This document shows, piece after piece, positions 1 to 10,178 of a stretch of 64,000 nt of DNA. The position numbers and the translations under genes are program-made. How positions within the stretch are numbered: position 1 is the stretch's first letter; every line of letters begins with the position of its first letter. Origin of the DNA: Morinoia aosen (taxonomy: Eukaryota > Arthropoda > Malacostraca > Amphipoda > Talitridae); assembly GCA_030386875.1 (NCBI GenBank), contig CM059571.1, positions 25,662,355 through 25,726,354 of the forward strand, given 5' to 3'. The notes beneath the pieces were generated by a model. It worked only from the letters and a program-made list of their open reading frames with translations. It did not search any database and had not been told where the DNA came from.

Positions 1-599
1 CGTACATTTCACCTACTGAATGAATAATTCAAGACATCAAAATTTACTTTCAGTGCCATATATTTTTTTCACTCAGTAAAAACCACGTAACCATGCAAAT
101 AATTCACATATCTAACCTTTACACTTCCAGAAATTGAACTCATTTTAGCAGAATTCAAAATTAATATTTCATATCACATTTCTAGAACGCTACCGCAATA
201 AAAAGTAATAAATTAAGTTAACCCGAATAATGCTATTTAAACAGAGAAATAATCCACAAATCCGGTTACCACTTAACGGCAAGCGACGGCTTAAACCTGC
301 AATAATTGGGCCCTCATGTATGATTCAGAGAATCAAAAATGCACCTAGAAAAATGACATAATTTGAAAAGTCAATTCATGCCCCTTATATGTTGTCAAAA
401 AAGGAAGAAGTTGTTTGATGTCGTAGTTCAGCTTCAATCCGTTGCCTACACATTTGTGCGAGAGGCATTTGATCCTTCATCCCAATGCTCATGAGCAGAG
501 GGACAGGATCATGTAAGAAAAGGACCAAGAGTGGCGACAAGGTCCTGTGATTAGAAATGTGTGCAGCTCTTTCACTCTCTTACACCCCTTCTACATGCA
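1..599. other. No recognisable gene
   Basis: AT-rich sequence. I see no convincing open reading frame, RNA gene or repeat that recurs elsewhere in the window. Confidence 0.4.
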
Positions 600-1542
600 G
601 GGTGTCCGCTAAAAAAGCACCCGATTTAAAAATGCTGTAGTTCGTAAAATATTAGGGCTAGAAGGCTGAAATAGGTTTCATTGAAAAAAAAACGGAATTT
701 GAAGTTTGATTTTATTTCAATCATTTTATCTATTGGGCATAACAGAAGGACATAAACAAAAATTAACATAGTAATGATTTTAATTAACGGCGATGAGATG
801 AAATCAGTGAGAAAATCATCTGCTGAGACACGGTAAAGAAAACTACTGTTCATTTTATTCTCATTTTATTCTCTTAAAACCATTTAAAATGCAATTTCAT
901 CAAGAAATCTCACCACAGAATAATGATAGGAGGTTATTATTTTGCCGTAGAACAAAAATATGAGAAGTTCTGATCAAATATCGTTGGTAAATATAATTTT
1001 TAGTGATGAATGTCACATTCATTTTAAAGATGTGCCGAATAGATAAAATTATCGAAATAAAACAAAACTTTAAACTGTGCTATTTTCAATGACACCTATT
1101 TTCAGCCTTCTGGCATTAATATTTTACAAAATGTAGCCTTTTGATTGAATGATTGAGTGGTTGTAAGTTAGTTTTAGCTTCCTTGCCAGAACAACTACAT
1201 ATGTTCAAAGAGAGGAAGGATGAACACACAATTTAGTACGAAGTTACGGGAACGTGGAATTTATCCACAAGGTGCGTTCCTGCACAAGATCGTATGCACA
1301 TCATCAGTAATTTAAGAAGGAAAGTTAGGAAACAAGATAAAAGTTGAAGAAGAAAGTCGCAATTTCTGAAAAACAGGACAACAGTGAACTGAAAAAAGAT
1401 GGTCCTTAAAATACAAAAAAACTTTTATTTCAACATAAAGAAGGCATACCTAACGTTCGACCTGGAACTTCAATTTTCCCCTGGGAGCGCTAATTCCCAT
1501 TCTACAGCATTTTTAAATCGGCTACTTTTTAAGCGAACACCC
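600..1542. mobile_element. Inverted-repeat (MITE-like) element interrupted by another repeat
   Basis: The two ends are inverted copies. The left end starts GGGTGTCCGCT, and the reverse complement of the right end starts GGGTGTTCGCT; both continue into GATTTAAAAATGCTGTAG. Inner arms also pair: about 643-760 matches the reverse complement of about 1025-1137 (shared GTAAAATATTA and AGAAGGCTGAAA). No transposase is seen, so it looks non-autonomous. The right arm is broken between about 1140 and 1500 by a copy of the window's ~350-bp repeat family. I could not see a clean target duplication for the outer element. Confidence 0.6.
1160..1502 (+). repeat. Dispersed ~350-bp repeat family, copy 1 (nested)
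   Basis: Shares the family's ordered landmarks: TTAGTTTTAGCTTCC-like start, CAAAGAGAGGAAGGA, AACGTGGAATTTATCCACAAGG, GAAAAACAGGACA, and CTGGGAGCGCTAATTCCCAT at the end. It sits inside the right arm of the element at 600-1542. The flanks TGTAGCCTTTTG and CTACAGCATTTTT look like a diverged target duplication, which would suggest retroposition. Confidence 0.6.
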
Positions 1543-1734
1543 GGTACATTACTTCAGTTCTGACGGCCGTGCGTGAGTAATGGTCTGGCCGCATGATCTT
1601 GCGTAGCGATCCAAAAATGAGCCGTTGTCTTCGTCCCGGTTGTTATTGCTTTGGCTCTTCTCGCCACTGTTCTTCTTTTATGTTCATCCTCCTCTTATTT
1701 TTTCACTTTTCCAAATAAACTTAGAAGCTTAGAA

Positions 1735-1982
1735 TTAGAAATGGGGCCGTGTTCGTTCTTAACTTAGGAGTTTATGAAACGAGATTAAAGTTGAAGAAGT
1801 AGTTAGTGCAGAAAAACAGGGCTGCTGGGAACCGACAAATATGGTCCGTAACAGAACAAAATACCTGTTCTATTTCAATAAAAGAAAGGCCTACTTGACC
1901 TTCAGCTAGCTAGGAACTTCACATAGTCCTCTGGCAGTCTTAACTCCCATAGAGACACCAGTTGTATCCCATTGAGGGGTCA
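1735..1982 (+). repeat. Dispersed ~350-bp repeat family, copy 2 (5'-truncated)
   Basis: Matches the 3' two-thirds of the family: GTTTATGAAACGAGATTAAAG, GCAGAAAAACAGG, ATGGTCCGTAACA, and the terminal landmark GTTGTATCCC followed by GAGGGGTCA. Confidence 0.6.
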
Positions 1983-3564
1983 AATTATTCGATATTCATT
2001 TAAGCCATGAGAACACATGTTTCAAAGACGAATTGCATTTTTATCCTTAGCACAGCCCTTTCAATTCTGCGTGAGCAGTAGGTTTGACAAGAGTTTAGAT
2101 TATGGCACAGGCACGGACGTCTTCGAAACACGACGCGTGGCAGACCGTGCTCCACGATCCACACCTTCAAAAACACACATTTTCCCCCGCATCAAATCTC
2201 TTTCGCAAGCGCCATTTTAAATCAATAAAGGATACGACTAAAGTTTAGATACCGCCTCTTGGATTGCAAACTAAAATCCTATTGTTTCACGAAATTTTAA
2301 TTTCGATTCTAATTTGGATGGAAGAAAATGAACAGCGTTGGAACAATATTTATGCTGCCTGCCGGGAAAGATAAAAGCTTCGGCGATGAAAAATTGAAAT
2401 TCAAAGCAACTGACAAACTTGGCCCACGAGAGTAAAGTTATGTTGTTGTTAGACTGAGCGGAGTTTGAATAACAACCCTGCGGTCTGAGAAAGGTAGCAC
2501 AATGCCGCCCTATATAGAAAAGAGAAGCAGCCTATTCTTGTGCTCTATAAATGGCTTCACTACACGAAACGGAGAAAGCATCGTCCACGCTCCGACAATT
2601 GGTACAAAAGCGTCTTTGGTGTTGACTTTCTGAAGAATATTCAACGAGACACTTCCATAACTGCAAAGTCAATGCCGAGAAAAAGATTGCACCCGAGAAA
2701 TCGTTGCTGTGTCGGGCTTTGTCTGCTGCAGCATGTTTTCGGAGTGCAGTATCGCTGCTTCTTCGACAATTTTTTAAAAACAGCACGGAACACATAAAGT
2801 GGATCGAAGTGTTCTCGTCCCTGACCAAAAATTGCAGTGCACTTTTTTATAAGCACTCCTACGCATCTTACAAATTCTAGATTTCTGTTGAAGGAAAGAC
2901 AACAGAAAATATTTACATAAAAATAGAACATACATTGTAAATCGTATATTTAACAACGAAACTCACAGAATGTCATTCAAAAATTTTTTGTGACATAATC
3001 AAAGATCCTATAGAAGTATCACAATTTCGTAGCATCACATTAAAAAAAGGCCTAGAACAATCTTCTAGTGAAACATTTAGTAATCCCAGTATTATCCCAC
3101 AGACCATTATGTAAATGTTCTGTGGTAATCCTGTTCAGCGTTCCGTTATTGAGGATACACCACTGCTACTACCACTACATCTACGGTGTCTTTTTCAATG
3201 CACAAGCAGCCTCTGCAGAATCAATTTTGTCTCGTCCTTGACTGTACTTGGAAATATTTCAAAAACCTCCTCTGTAGCCCAGGGCGTTGGCAACCGACTT
3301 AATTAAGATAAGCAGAACCCTAGTTCGAGTCTAGTTCGGTACCAACAGTGACTGCACAAGACCGCAGCTCTCTGGTGCCAATAATATGCGGAGAAGACGA
3401 GTAGCAGAGGTCAGAGGGGAACTCTTTTACTCACTGAGCTTCTTTTTCCCTCACTCCCATTCACTCCCCCCTCTCCCTAGGTTAAGAGATGATAAACGAT
3501 TTGTACGAAGTGATTGTAATAATAGAGCGCTCAATGAGGAGATTTTACAAAATTGCCTCTAGTT
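1983..3564. other. No recognisable gene
   Basis: Only short ORFs under 100 codons are present, on both strands and overlapping, around 2532-2956. None has recognisable motifs. Nothing else stands out. Confidence 0.4.
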
Positions 3565-3737
3565 AAGAATAGATTAGATGTTAGTTTGGGTCTCCCTAAC
3601 CCCAATAAAAAGGGCGCCGAAGAGAGAGAGGACGGAAGATACCATTCAGTACGGTGTCAAGGGTACGGAGAATTCATGTACAAGGTGTGTTCCCACACAT
3701 CGTTTGCGCATAGAAATGGAAAATCAGGAAGGAAATG
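3565..3737 (+). repeat. Dispersed ~350-bp repeat family, copy 3 (5' part)
   Basis: Starts AGAATAGATTAGATGTTAGT and runs through CTCCCTAACCCCAATAAA and GTACAAGGTGTGTTCCCAC. It stops where copy 4 begins, so two partial copies are head to tail. Confidence 0.55.
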
Positions 3738-4024
3738 AGATTTAGATCAGACGTTAGTTTAAGCCTCCCTAACCGCAGAAGAATTGTTTCAAAGAGAGGA
3801 AGGAAGAAAGCATCTCCATCTAGTTGGAGATAAGGGAACGCGGAATCTATGCACAAGGTGCATAGAAACATGAAATTGAGATAGAAGTTCATGAAAAAAA
3901 GATTAAAGTTGAAGATAGAAGTAGTAGGGGCTGAACAACAGGACAGCAGTGAACCGAAAAAATTTAGTCCTTGAGATAGCAAAACACATTTTGTTTCAAC
4001 AAAAAGAAGGAGGGACCTAACGCT
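3738..4024 (+). repeat. Dispersed ~350-bp repeat family, copy 4
   Basis: Landmarks are AGTTTAAGCCTCCCTAACC, AAAGAGAGGAAGGAAG, GGGAACGCGGAATCTATGCA, CACAAGGTGCATAGAAAC, and GGACAGCAGTGAACCGAAAA. It lies directly downstream of copy 3 in the same orientation. Confidence 0.65.
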
Positions 4025-4933
4025 CTAGCAAAGAAAATATCATTTTATAGTACGTTACGAGTATTTTTTCAGCACGTTTTAGTTTGTACTTGCAGGTTAG
4101 TCAACTCCTGAACAGCCAATATTACAAAAATCATAGAGAAATTTAATTTTGTAAAATCTTATGATGCGAAATATCTGTCGACAGCGAATGCTGATCCACT
4201 GCATAATTTTCGTCGTCTTCAAGTAAGGAACCTTAACTCGAGACACATGGTTACGCTTTTAACGTCTTCGCAGGAGGAGCTTAAACCCCCAGTTAGTCGG
4301 AGAGGAAACGGAAAATACAGAGATGAAAGGTACCTGGGAAGATGAATAAAAGGACAGAGGAAAATAGAAACAGGGAGGTGTTCTACGTTCATCCACCAAT
4401 GCACCAGGGTCAGCACGGGATAATGACTACTACACGTAGATCATTTCACTGATTTTTTTTTTCAATTTACGAATGAACACACGAGTCATTGACAACAAAA
4501 TTCAATACGACTCTGGACACAGTTTCACATTAGCCGCAAACCCTTCGCATAAATTGAAAAACAACAAACGTACCGTAGATCTAACTCACCGCTAAGAAAT
4601 TCCGCTGAAGATTGTGAGTCTCGAACAATACCTGAAGATCGCACTTTCGCTACTCATTTTACTTTAAATGGTTCACAAAAATACAATACGTCAAGTAATG
4701 GAGAGAGCACGACGCAATCATGGAGCGACAAAACGTGACATGGTTGCGTGACGAAACAAAAACGCATGATGAACACTAGCAATACGCACACTCGCCTAAT
4801 AAACCACCCAATCCCTAATTAACACGTCAAGGACGGGATTATGGGTTCACTTCCGAGTCTCTTTCATTCGTTTCTTACTGCACCTATTCACGTACATACT
4901 GTAGATAGCCGTTGAAATAAAGTACCGCCCTGC
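4025..4933. other. No recognisable gene
   Basis: AT-rich sequence with no supported gene or repeat. Confidence 0.4.
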
Positions 4934-5161
4934 TCACGGCTTCTTCTTCATTGCGGCGCTGCGCTGGTCCAATACTGGGTTCATGTCGGCTTTGAGGGAT
5001 GCAAGCACGCGCTCCGCTGCTGCTTTCCTTGGAGCGTTAACAGTATGTATTGCGGCATGGGTTACATCGGCGCGCTGTAGGTGCTTCAATACTAGAAGAG
5101 TAATGCTGATCAAACTCACGAGTTGCGAGTCAACTCGCTTCAATGCTGTGCGTCTCGCCAT
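4934..5161 (-). CDS. Small hypothetical ORF (75 aa), doubtful
   Basis: A 75-codon minus-strand frame starts with ATG directly after an in-frame TAG. The local GC is higher than in the surroundings. The predicted product is basic at both ends (MARRTALKR at the start, MKKKP at the end), with a leucine/isoleucine-rich stretch at about residues 14-28. I recognise no family. The opposite strand is also open for 60 codons, which weakens the case. It could be a leftover of a coding exon, a transposon fragment, or chance. Confidence 0.18.
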   Translation of the reverse strand: MARRTALKRVDSQLVSLISITLLVLKHLQRADVTHAAIHTVNAPRKAAAERVLASLKADMNPVLDQRSAAMKKKP

Positions 5162-5165
5162 CTAG

Positions 5166-5889
5166 TTTCTTGCTTCTGGCGGTTACCAGTGCGTCGCAGT
5201 TTCGTTTGGTGCGTTGGTTCTGGTGTCCTCGGTTCTGGTCGCATGACGTGCTGAATGCTGGTGACACGATGCTCTTGAGGCATTAAATTCTTCGTTCTGA
5301 ATTCTCTCTCACTCTGCCACCAGTGTTAAGCTGTGCTTGGTGTCCGGTACACCGGCGGGCTGCACCGCCCGCCTCACCTATGCAATTGTAATGCCTATAC
5401 TTTAGTTACCCATCAAATCCGTCAATCGCTTCTAGTTCAGTTACCACTAAAATTCTATGAGTTATATGAAGTGTTCAGTATTCTTAATATGTATCGATAT
5501 GAATTCATTAACGAATTCTTCCGACTTCCTCAGCCGTATATAACCGATTCGCATCACCGGCAACGGTGAATCAAGAATGCTTTATCTCTGGCGCCAATGG
5601 AACTCAACGGCCGAAGTAGCAACAGCAGCTTTAACACCTACTGACCCCAGAACAATCACCACGTACTACAACTGGTAACCGCACCAGTACTTAAACGGCT
5701 TAACCAACGGGACGTGGCCTCTAAATTGCTTGCCAATTCCCCCTGATGACCCCAAAAGCACCCATCGCAGCTCTCCTGCTTCAACCAACGAAGCAACCTT
5801 CGTCGCAATTTCCACTAGGTGTTTCTATCACTTCAAGAGCGTATAACCAAGCGCAAAAATGCACAACCAACCGAGCCGCCAAAACGCCT
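5166..5889. other. Unassigned sequence upstream of the 13-bp array
   Basis: No gene is recognised. A GC-rich patch occurs near 5335-5380, and CTGGCGCCAATGG lies near 5587, superficially like a retroelement primer-binding site. No long terminal repeat could be paired with it. Confidence 0.3.
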
Positions 5890-6580
5890 ACGCTCGGCCT
5901 AAACGCACGGCCCCAACGCACGGCCCCAACGCACAGCCCCAACGCACGGCCCCAACGCACGGCCCCAACGCACGGCCCCAACGCACGGCCCCAACGCACG
6001 GCCCCAACGCACGGCCCCAACGCACGGCCCCAACGCACGGCCCCAACGCACGGCCCCAACGCACGGCCCCAACGCACGGCCCCAACGCACGGCCCCAACG
6101 CACGGCCCCAACGCACGGCCCCAACGCACGGCCCCAACGCACGGCCCCAACGCACGGCCCCAACGCACGGCCCCAACGCACGGCCCCAACGCACGGCCCC
6201 AACGCACGGCCCCAACGCACGGCCCCAACGCACGGCCCCAACGCACGGCCCCAACGCACGGCCCCATCGCTCGGCCCCATCGCTCGGCCCCATCGCTCGG
6301 CCCCATCGCTCGGCCCCATCGCTCAGCCCCATCGCTCGGCCCCATCGCTCGGCCCCATCGCTCGGCCTCAACACTCGGCCTCAACACTCGGCCTCAACAC
6401 TCTGCCTCAACACTCGGCCTCAACGCTCGGCCCCAACGCTCGGCCCCAACGCTCGGCCCCACGGCTCGGCCTCAATGCTAGGCCCCAATGCCCGGCCGCA
6501 ATGCTCGGCACCAACGCCTTACAGCAATGCTCGGCACCAACGCCTTACAGCAACGCTCGGCACCGACGCACTGCAGCAAC
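5890..6580. repeat. 13-bp tandem array (about 53 units)
   Basis: The unit is GGCCCCAACGCAC, 13 bp. About 28 nearly identical units (5904-6264) give way to a block of GGCCCCATCGCTC units (6264-6366), then GGCCTCAACACTC, then mixed units. At the right end there is a 26-bp double unit (CAATGCTCGGCACCAACG...). Because 13 is not a multiple of 3 and the unit has no stop on either strand, five long ORFs (143-309 codons) occur here. They encode RPQRTAPTHGPNA-type or VGAVRWGRALGPC-type repeats and are by-products of the array. Blockwise homogenisation points to unequal exchange or slippage. Confidence 0.9.
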
Positions 6581-6870
6581 GTGTTGTGACGACCTCACCC
6601 TCTGAACATACGCTAAAGTATCGTTCGAACTACTTTCTCTATAGGGGGAGGATACATGTGGCGACCCTACTTTAGTTACTCCTGAAGTTAACAACTTCAA
6701 CTGAAGTAAATGAAAATAGTTAGTTATCAACTGAAGTAAATGAAAACTATTTTTTAAATGCAATTCATTCGTTATTTGTAATCCAGTAAATTGAAGTGCG
6801 TATCCCAGCCTCAAAGCGTTACTGGAGGAGACCTCGATGCTTGTATTTGTTTACGGCACTCGATGAGTGT

Positions 6871-6892
6871 ATTATTATTATTATTATTATTA
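6871..6892. repeat. (TTA)n microsatellite
   Basis: Uninterrupted TTA repeat immediately 5' of a ~350-bp repeat copy. The same arrangement recurs at 52391-52432. Confidence 0.75.
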
Positions 6893-7188
6893 TATAAGAA
6901 AGTTTTAGCCTCCCTTAACCACGACAAAGATGTTCCAAGAGAGGAAAGAGGAAGGCACCATTTAGTATGGAGTTGAGGGAACGCGGAATCTATGCACAAG
7001 GTGCACAGAAACAGTAAGCTAGGAAAGAAGTTCATGAAACAAGAAAAAAGTTGAAGAAGAAAGTAGTAGGTGCTGAAAAACAGGACAGCAGTGGACCGAA
7101 AAAAGATGGTCCGTAACAAAACAAAAACCTATTTTATTACAACAAAAGGAAGCCTACCTAACCTTTAGCTCGGGCCCTCACATAGTCG
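6893..7188 (+). repeat. Dispersed ~350-bp repeat family, copy 5
   Basis: One of the best preserved copies. It has AAGTTTTAGCCTCCCTTAACC, GAGAGGAAAGAGGAAGGCAC, CATTTAGTATGGAGTTGAGG, AACGCGGAATCTATGCACAA, GGACAGCAGTGGACCG, and GCTCGGGCCCTCACATAGTC. The 3' tail (GCGCTAATTCCC to GAGGGGTCA) is missing. Confidence 0.75.
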
Positions 7189-7880
7189 ATGAGTGGATTC
7201 AAATTTGCCTGTGAGTATCGCAATTCATCCTGTCTGCACTGGACATCAAAGAAACTTATGGTGTAAAGCTGCTCTTACGTAACATGGATTATAAAAGCAA
7301 ATTTTTCATCGGAATCCCAATATCCAATAAGTGATTTATTCAAGAGATTCAATTGCAAAAAATATTGGATAAAGTTCAGTTATAATTGATTCTACCATAC
7401 AATTAACCATGCACAAAATTTTCCACGCCAGATCTCTAGGGAAAAACAATGCTTTTATCGAATGCGGATAGTTTTGTTTGTAATTGGACTTGGAACGCTA
7501 GCCTACGCAACTGGTTTAAATCAATTCATTGCAGGAGTAATTCTCCGTTTTGCTCGCCGGGGATTGGAAATATTGGCTTGGACGAAGCAAGTCCATCAAA
7601 GGATCGACGCCACTCCGTTTGCTGCAATTCAGTAAGGAAAACAAAATGACAAGATCTCATTTAAGGGAGACATTTGATGCGAATCGGCTTAAGGCTATTC
7701 AATGGCGTGAAAATTCGAGACGATTAGCGATGTTAAATTACAGTCGTAATGCAAGAGAAGGTGCATTGAATGACAAGAAAAAATTGCACTAATATGCAAA
7801 AAACTTAAAACTCTACAGACTTGTTCTATTTTATGACGCATCTCATTCTAGAAAATGAAAAAGAAGATTCACACAATATA
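7189..7880. other. No recognisable gene
   Basis: Two short overlapping ORFs (7449-7649 and 7550-7792) carry no recognisable motif. The rest is AT-rich without identified content. Confidence 0.35.
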
Positions 7881-9140
7881 CAAAGACTGGACAAAATAAT
7901 TGGAACACTGCACTTTTTAGTTAGCGTAAAAATTCAGTTTTATCCAAAATATCGATCCGAGTTTCATTAAGCTGGTATACGAGTATATTCACTGTGCTAA
8001 GGTTGTTCTAGCTACTCAATTGTATATTTTCCATCGTATTCCAAATTTGTTTGGTATTTATGCGTAACCTAACTGATTTTGTAAAAAGGCAAATTGTTGG
8101 TGCACGCATGGCAGGAGCTTCGATCACCAAAACCGCTGAGCCTTTGGGTTTTTCGAGAACTACCATATCGAGAAGGATGACACAATTCGAAAAGCAGAGA
8201 AAGTCCAACAATCGGAGCACCTCTGGTCGGTCTTCCAAGCTCTCTGATAGAAAGCGGCGATCATTTAACCGCATTTTGAGGAAAAACCAGAACTACGGCG
8301 ACTAAGGTGTGTGTAGAGTTAAATCAGCATCTAAGCAATCCAGTTTCTACCAAAACAGTTCGTCCTGAGCTCCACAATGCTTGCTGCCATGTAAGAGCCG
8401 CATCAGGAAACCTCCGGTATCTTCCGAAATCGTTAAGAAGCGGATGATGTGGTGCCGAGACCACAAAACCTGGCCTCCAGATCAGTGGAAGCGAGTAATA
8501 TTCTCTGGTGAGTCCAGTTTTACTCTTTTTCCGACTTCGGGGCGAGTTTACGTGTGGAGGCAGCCCAAAGAAGCTTTCAACCCGAACTGTCTTCTTCCCA
8601 CGGTGAAGCACGATGAAGGCTCAGTAATGGTTTGGGCAGCCATACCGAGGAGCTCTCTTGGTCCAATAATTGTTACCTTGGATGGTAGGATCAACAGCAA
8701 AGATTACCTGAACATTTTGGGTGACCAGGAGCATTCAATGAGCCAAACTCTGCTTCATAAAAGTGACTGCATCTTCCAAGACAATAATGCTCAGATCTAC
8801 ACTGCCCATATCGTTAAAAAATGATAGGAAGAGCATAAAACTGAGCTGGAACACATGAAATGGCCCCTCAATCTCCGAATCTCAATATCATTGAGAATTT
8901 GTGGTGTATACTCGAGCGACAGGTCAAGAATCGTGACCCTCCACCTTCCCGCCTGGAGGAGCTGGAGCAGGTTTTGATGGAAGAGTGGCTGAAAATTCCG
9001 ATAGAAAAAGTCAAGAAGCTTTATGGTTCCATTCCGAAACGCATTGAAGCTGTATTGAAGGCTGAAGGGGGGGTCCAACTCCATTTTAAATAAAGTTTCT
9101 CTGAATTTAACAAGAGTTCCAATTATTTTGGAACACTTGT
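7881..9140 (+). mobile_element. Tc1/mariner-type DNA transposon, inactivated
   Basis: About 1.26 kb, the usual size of a Tc1 element. The ends are inverted: the left carries ACAAAATAATTGGAAC, and the reverse complement of the right carries CCAAAATAATTGGAAC. Both sides are flanked by TA (7879-7880 and 9141-9142), the standard Tc1/mariner target. The single transposase gene inside is broken (separate entry), so this copy cannot move by itself. The first ~10 bases of the two ends have drifted apart. Confidence 0.8.
8051..9093 (+). pseudogene. Tc1-like transposase pseudogene
   Basis: Tc1 transposases cut and paste the element with an N-terminal helix-turn-helix and a DD34E catalytic core. Here the N-terminal part (8051-8305) gives a helix-turn-helix profile (VKRQIVGARMAGASITKTAE, then SRTTISRRM). 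A reading-frame break near 8280-8300 ends it. The core resumes at 8381-8824, with WCRDHKTWPPDQWKRVIFSG, VYVWRQPKEAF, VMVWAAI and FQDNNAQIYTAH. Two stops follow at about 8822-8827, and the C-terminus (SPNLNIIENLW) is in another frame at 8860-9093. The second Asp (FQDN) and the Glu (IENLW) are visible. The first catalytic Asp, normally in an S-D-E-S context, is Gly (SGESSF). With at least two frame breaks and a lost catalytic residue, this is a pseudogene. Confidence 0.85.
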
Positions 9141-9142
9141 TA

Positions 9143-9899
9143 TGTTGACCTCTATGTCGACGTCAGCACTTTGACTGCGACGTGCGCCACCGGTGTACAC
9201 GGAGGTAATTTTCATAACGCTGCTGACCGACCAGTATTCGCAAACTCAATTTTCATAAGTATTTAATCAAAACTAAATGAAAGCACGATCGAATTCATGC
9301 TTAGCATTTTCAAAATAGTTCACTATAATTAACTTTAAATTTGAGTTTGGTGTTGAACTTAATATTTAATAGTGGCAGGCAAAGTGTTAAAGTTATTTAA
9401 TTTTTCTTTGGAAAATGAGGCTTCATACTCCGATAAGAAGTTTTATATTTAAATTACTGTCATAAAAAGTAGTTCTTCCTTTAATTTGACGTACTGCATT
9501 TCAGGTGCAATATTAGCAGTCAAGTAAAAGCCAAAGCCCCAAAATAACAGCAAAAGTTTATTTAAATTGCAATATTTTTTTACATTTTCTCAGAGCATTC
9601 GATCACTAACTGCGCATCAGCAAGAATTGTGAGAGACAAAGCATTTACGGTTTTACAAATTGAATAAAAAAGTAAACGTTCTCAAAAAACTCGACAAAAA
9701 TTCATACATATAATATTACGTAGAGTAGAAGATAAGAACAACAAAACACATTCTCTAAAAGTACTGACTTAGGAAAAGTGAAGCTTAAGGTAAATACGAA
9801 CGTGAGGACAGTTTTGACTAGAATGGACAGGTTGCCTAGGAAAACCGGTAATGTAACTTGGTATATTCGAAGATCCGATCAAACTATGAATGAGCATAA
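9143..9899. other. Intergenic; contains a diverged repeat shared with 24990-25200
   Basis: The stretch 9175-9400 (GCTGCTGACCGACCAGTATT, AATGAAAGCACGAT, AATTTGAGTTTGGTGTTGAA) resembles 24990-25200 (GCTGCTGACCAGCCAGCAGT, AATGAAGGCGCGAT, AATTTGAGTTGAATATTGAA) in the same orientation. By eye it is a diverged dispersed repeat of unknown type. The remainder has no identified content. Confidence 0.4.
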
Positions 9900-10178
9900 T
9901 CTTCTCTAACCAAAACTAACGTGTTCTCAAGAAAAGAATAAGGAAGGCACCATTTAGTGCGGAAAGGAGGGAGTCTATGCACAAGGTGTGTCCCCACGCC
10001 TTGCAGACAGAAGCAGCAAGATTGGAAAAAGTTCATGAAAAATAAAGTCGAAAAAATAGGTTCCTAAAAAAAGGCTAGCAGTGAACCAAAAAAAGATGAT
10101 GCATGACTCAGCAAGCCGCCAGTTCTATTTCAACGTAAGGAAAGCCAAGCCAACCTTCAGCTTTGAACCTCACATCCA
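9900..10178 (+). repeat. Dispersed ~350-bp repeat family, copy 6 (diverged)
   Basis: Recognised by GGAAGGCACCATTTAGTGCG, TCTATGCACAAGGTGTGTCC, AAAGTTCATGAAAAATAAAG, GCAGTGAACCAAAAAAAGAT, and AACCTTCAGCTTTGAACCTC. The 3' end is missing. Confidence 0.6.

Noticed and set aside
2532..2956. Overlapping 60-98-codon ORFs
   Set aside because: Open in several frames on both strands, with no recognisable motifs. Consistent with chance.
5746..6675. 309-codon Pro/Arg/Thr-rich protein in the 13-bp array
   Set aside because: The same repeat peptide is open in other frames and on the other strand. It is explained by the tandem unit.
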